This document shows positions 42,247 to 43,060 of a DNA stretch of 43,060 nt, one piece after another (position 1 is the stretch's first letter; each line of letters opens with the position of its first letter). The stretch spans positions 303 through 43,362 of the forward strand of contig NZ_JAKCWP010000014.1 in NCBI RefSeq assembly GCF_028767125.1. Direction: 5' to 3'. A program made the translations under genes and the position numbers. The DNA is from Chelativorans sp. YIM 93263 (GTDB lineage Bacteria > Pseudomonadota > Alphaproteobacteria > Rhizobiales > Rhizobiaceae). Under the pieces are notes generated by a model. That model was given only the letters and a program-made list of their open reading frames with translations, made no database searches and had not been told where the DNA came from.

Positions 42247-42948
42247 TCACGCCGCAGCGATGATTTCAAACTGTTCAGCAATCGACGGGTTCGGATTGTA
42301 GGCGTACCTCGCCTGTCGTTTGCGCATCATGTGGATCATCTCGACTCCGGCCAGGGTTGCAGTGGCACTTGCGAATGACTTGAAACCGAGCATCGGCCGT
42401 ACCCGGCGTTTGATACGCCGATGATCCTGCTCGATGCAGTTGTTGAGGTATCGGCTCTTGCGGATGCGAATCCGCTTCGAAGCGCGCCGGGAGAGATGGC
42501 GCAGTCGGTTCTCGGTATCGCAGAAGACAATCGCCTCACGGTTGGTCTGGCTGCCGTCAATGACGACCCGCTCGGGCCGGCCATGGCGGCTAAGCGCTTT
42601 ATGGAAAAACCGCTTGGCCGCCGGCAGGTCCCGGTGTTTGCTGAACCAGAACTCGACGGTGTCGCCGGCGCTGTCAATCGCGCGATAAAGATACATCCAC
42701 TTTCCGTGAACCTTGATGTAGGTCTCGTCGAAATGCCATTTTCTGGTCACGGCGCACTTGCGCCGATTAAAGCGCTCCAGCAGCCAGGGCGAGAAGTGAA
42801 CGACCCAGCGATGGATCGTCGAATGGTCGACTCCGACGCCGCGCTCCGCCATCATTTCCTTCAGGTCGCGTAGGCTCAGGCCATAGGCAAGATACCAGCG
42901 CACGCACAGCAGGATTACTGATTGGTCGAAATGGCGGCCCTTGAACAT
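42247..42948 (-). CDS. IS6 family transposase
   Basis: A 233-residue DDE transposase. It begins MFKGRHFDQSVILLCVRWYL and has the HTH-like LSLRDLKEMMAERGVGVDHS. The catalytic residues are Asp in WHFDETYIKVHGKW, Asp in VIDGSQTNREA and Glu in CIEQDHRRIKRR. The ATG at 42948 is supported by GGAGAG six bases upstream and by the family's usual length; the frame runs further out to 43056 across the inverted repeat, but this is not coding. All three catalytic residues are present, so the gene looks active. Confidence 0.92.
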   Translation of the reverse strand: MFKGRHFDQSVILLCVRWYLAYGLSLRDLKEMMAERGVGVDHSTIHRWVVHFSPWLLERFNRRKCAVTRKWHFDETYIKVHGKWMYLYRAIDSAGDTVEFWFSKHRDLPAAKRFFHKALSRHGRPERVVIDGSQTNREAIVFCDTENRLRHLSRRASKRIRIRKSRYLNNCIEQDHRRIKRRVRPMLGFKSFASATATLAGVEMIHMMRKRQARYAYNPNPSIAEQFEIIAAA

Positions 42949-43001
42949 GAACAACTCTCCGGCAAAATGCCGGCCACCTATGACGCGCCAGCCGTAAGCG
43001 A

Positions 43002-43019
43002 AAAGTTTGCAACGGAACC
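43002..43019 (-). repeat. Right terminal inverted repeat of the IS6 element
   Basis: On the minus strand this reads GGTTCCGTTGCAAACTTT, matching the left end at 16 of 18 positions. The remaining 41 bases to the window edge hold nothing recognisable. Confidence 0.8.
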
Positions 43020-43060
43020 GGGGCGGACCGTTACTGTTCGCGGCCATTTTCGCCATCCCG

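Larger units (their letters stand above)
42194..43019 (-). mobile_element. IS6-family insertion sequence
   Basis: An 826-base element bounded by terminal inverted repeats of the IS6 type (GGTTCTGTTGCAAATTTT at the left; 16 of 18 bases match the right end). It contains one transposase gene on the minus strand. The eight bases outside each end (42186-42193 and 43020-43027) differ, so no target duplication remains. That is common when IS6 elements recombine after cointegrate formation. Confidence 0.85.

Noticed and set aside
42186-43027. Eight-base target duplication around the IS6 element
   Set aside because: The two flanking octamers (tgtcgtcc and ggggcgga) do not match.
1-43060. CRISPR array, rRNA, restriction, toxin-antitoxin or phage structural genes
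   Set aside because: No regularly spaced repeats, RNA genes or proteins of these kinds were seen in either strand.

Overview
The window looks like high-GC alphaproteobacterial DNA, most likely Hyphomicrobiales (Rhizobiales: the Mesorhizobium, Chelativorans or Ochrobactrum type of genome). This is inferred from gene content and codon use; no rRNA or tRNA was found. It is an accessory, transport-rich region: three complete ABC importers, each joined to hydrolases or isomerases, separated by debris of broken genes, a phage-type integrase and an IS6-family element.

Region A (1-16.1 kb). After a frameshifted GNAT gene, one long minus-strand operon runs from about 13.9 kb to 1.0 kb. Its order of transcription is LivF, periplasmic binding protein, C45 (isopenicillin N acyltransferase-like) hydrolase, NodB-fold deacetylase/amidase, LivH, LivM, LivG, HyuA, HyuB, M20 carboxypeptidase, and an Old Yellow Enzyme. 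Most junctions are 4-8 bp stop/start overlaps. An IclR regulator sits upstream, divergent from a second M20 carboxypeptidase. I read this as an uptake-and-hydrolysis pathway for an amide or lactam compound: importer, ATP-dependent ring-opening HyuAB, two further C-N hydrolases and two glutamate-carboxypeptidase-like enzymes. The substrate is unknown.

Region B (16.1-19.2 kb). A P4-type tyrosine integrase is preceded by a nested set of GATCACG inverted repeats and flanked by decayed sequence, including an MFS transporter C-terminus.

Region C (19.2-26.6 kb). A minus-strand peptide/opine-type (family 5) ABC operon has the order binding protein, DppD, DppF, DppB, DppC, then two adjacent xylose-isomerase-like TIM-barrel proteins. 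The cargo may be a sugar conjugate or polyol rather than a peptide.

Region D (26.7-31.8 kb). A pseudogene-rich stretch: TetR remnant, SRPBCC-SRPBCC-VOC cassette, an alpha/beta-hydrolase and a GlxA-type regulator whose facing N-termini are both deleted, a methyltransferase tail, then an intact VOC protein and a cupin.

Region E (31.8-42.1 kb). A second family 5 ABC system (fused double ATPase, binding protein, DppB, DppC) is co-transcribed with a P1/DmpA-type aminopeptidase, an Asp/Glu racemase and a frameshifted isoaspartyl peptidase. Divergently, a LysR regulator overlaps an M55 D-aminopeptidase gene. Together these suggest import and breakdown of peptides with D-, beta- or isoaspartyl linkages. 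An IS6-family element (42194-43019) closes the window.

A recurring detail: in all three transporter operons a GC-rich hairpin lies directly after the binding-protein gene, as expected for differential expression of the binding protein.
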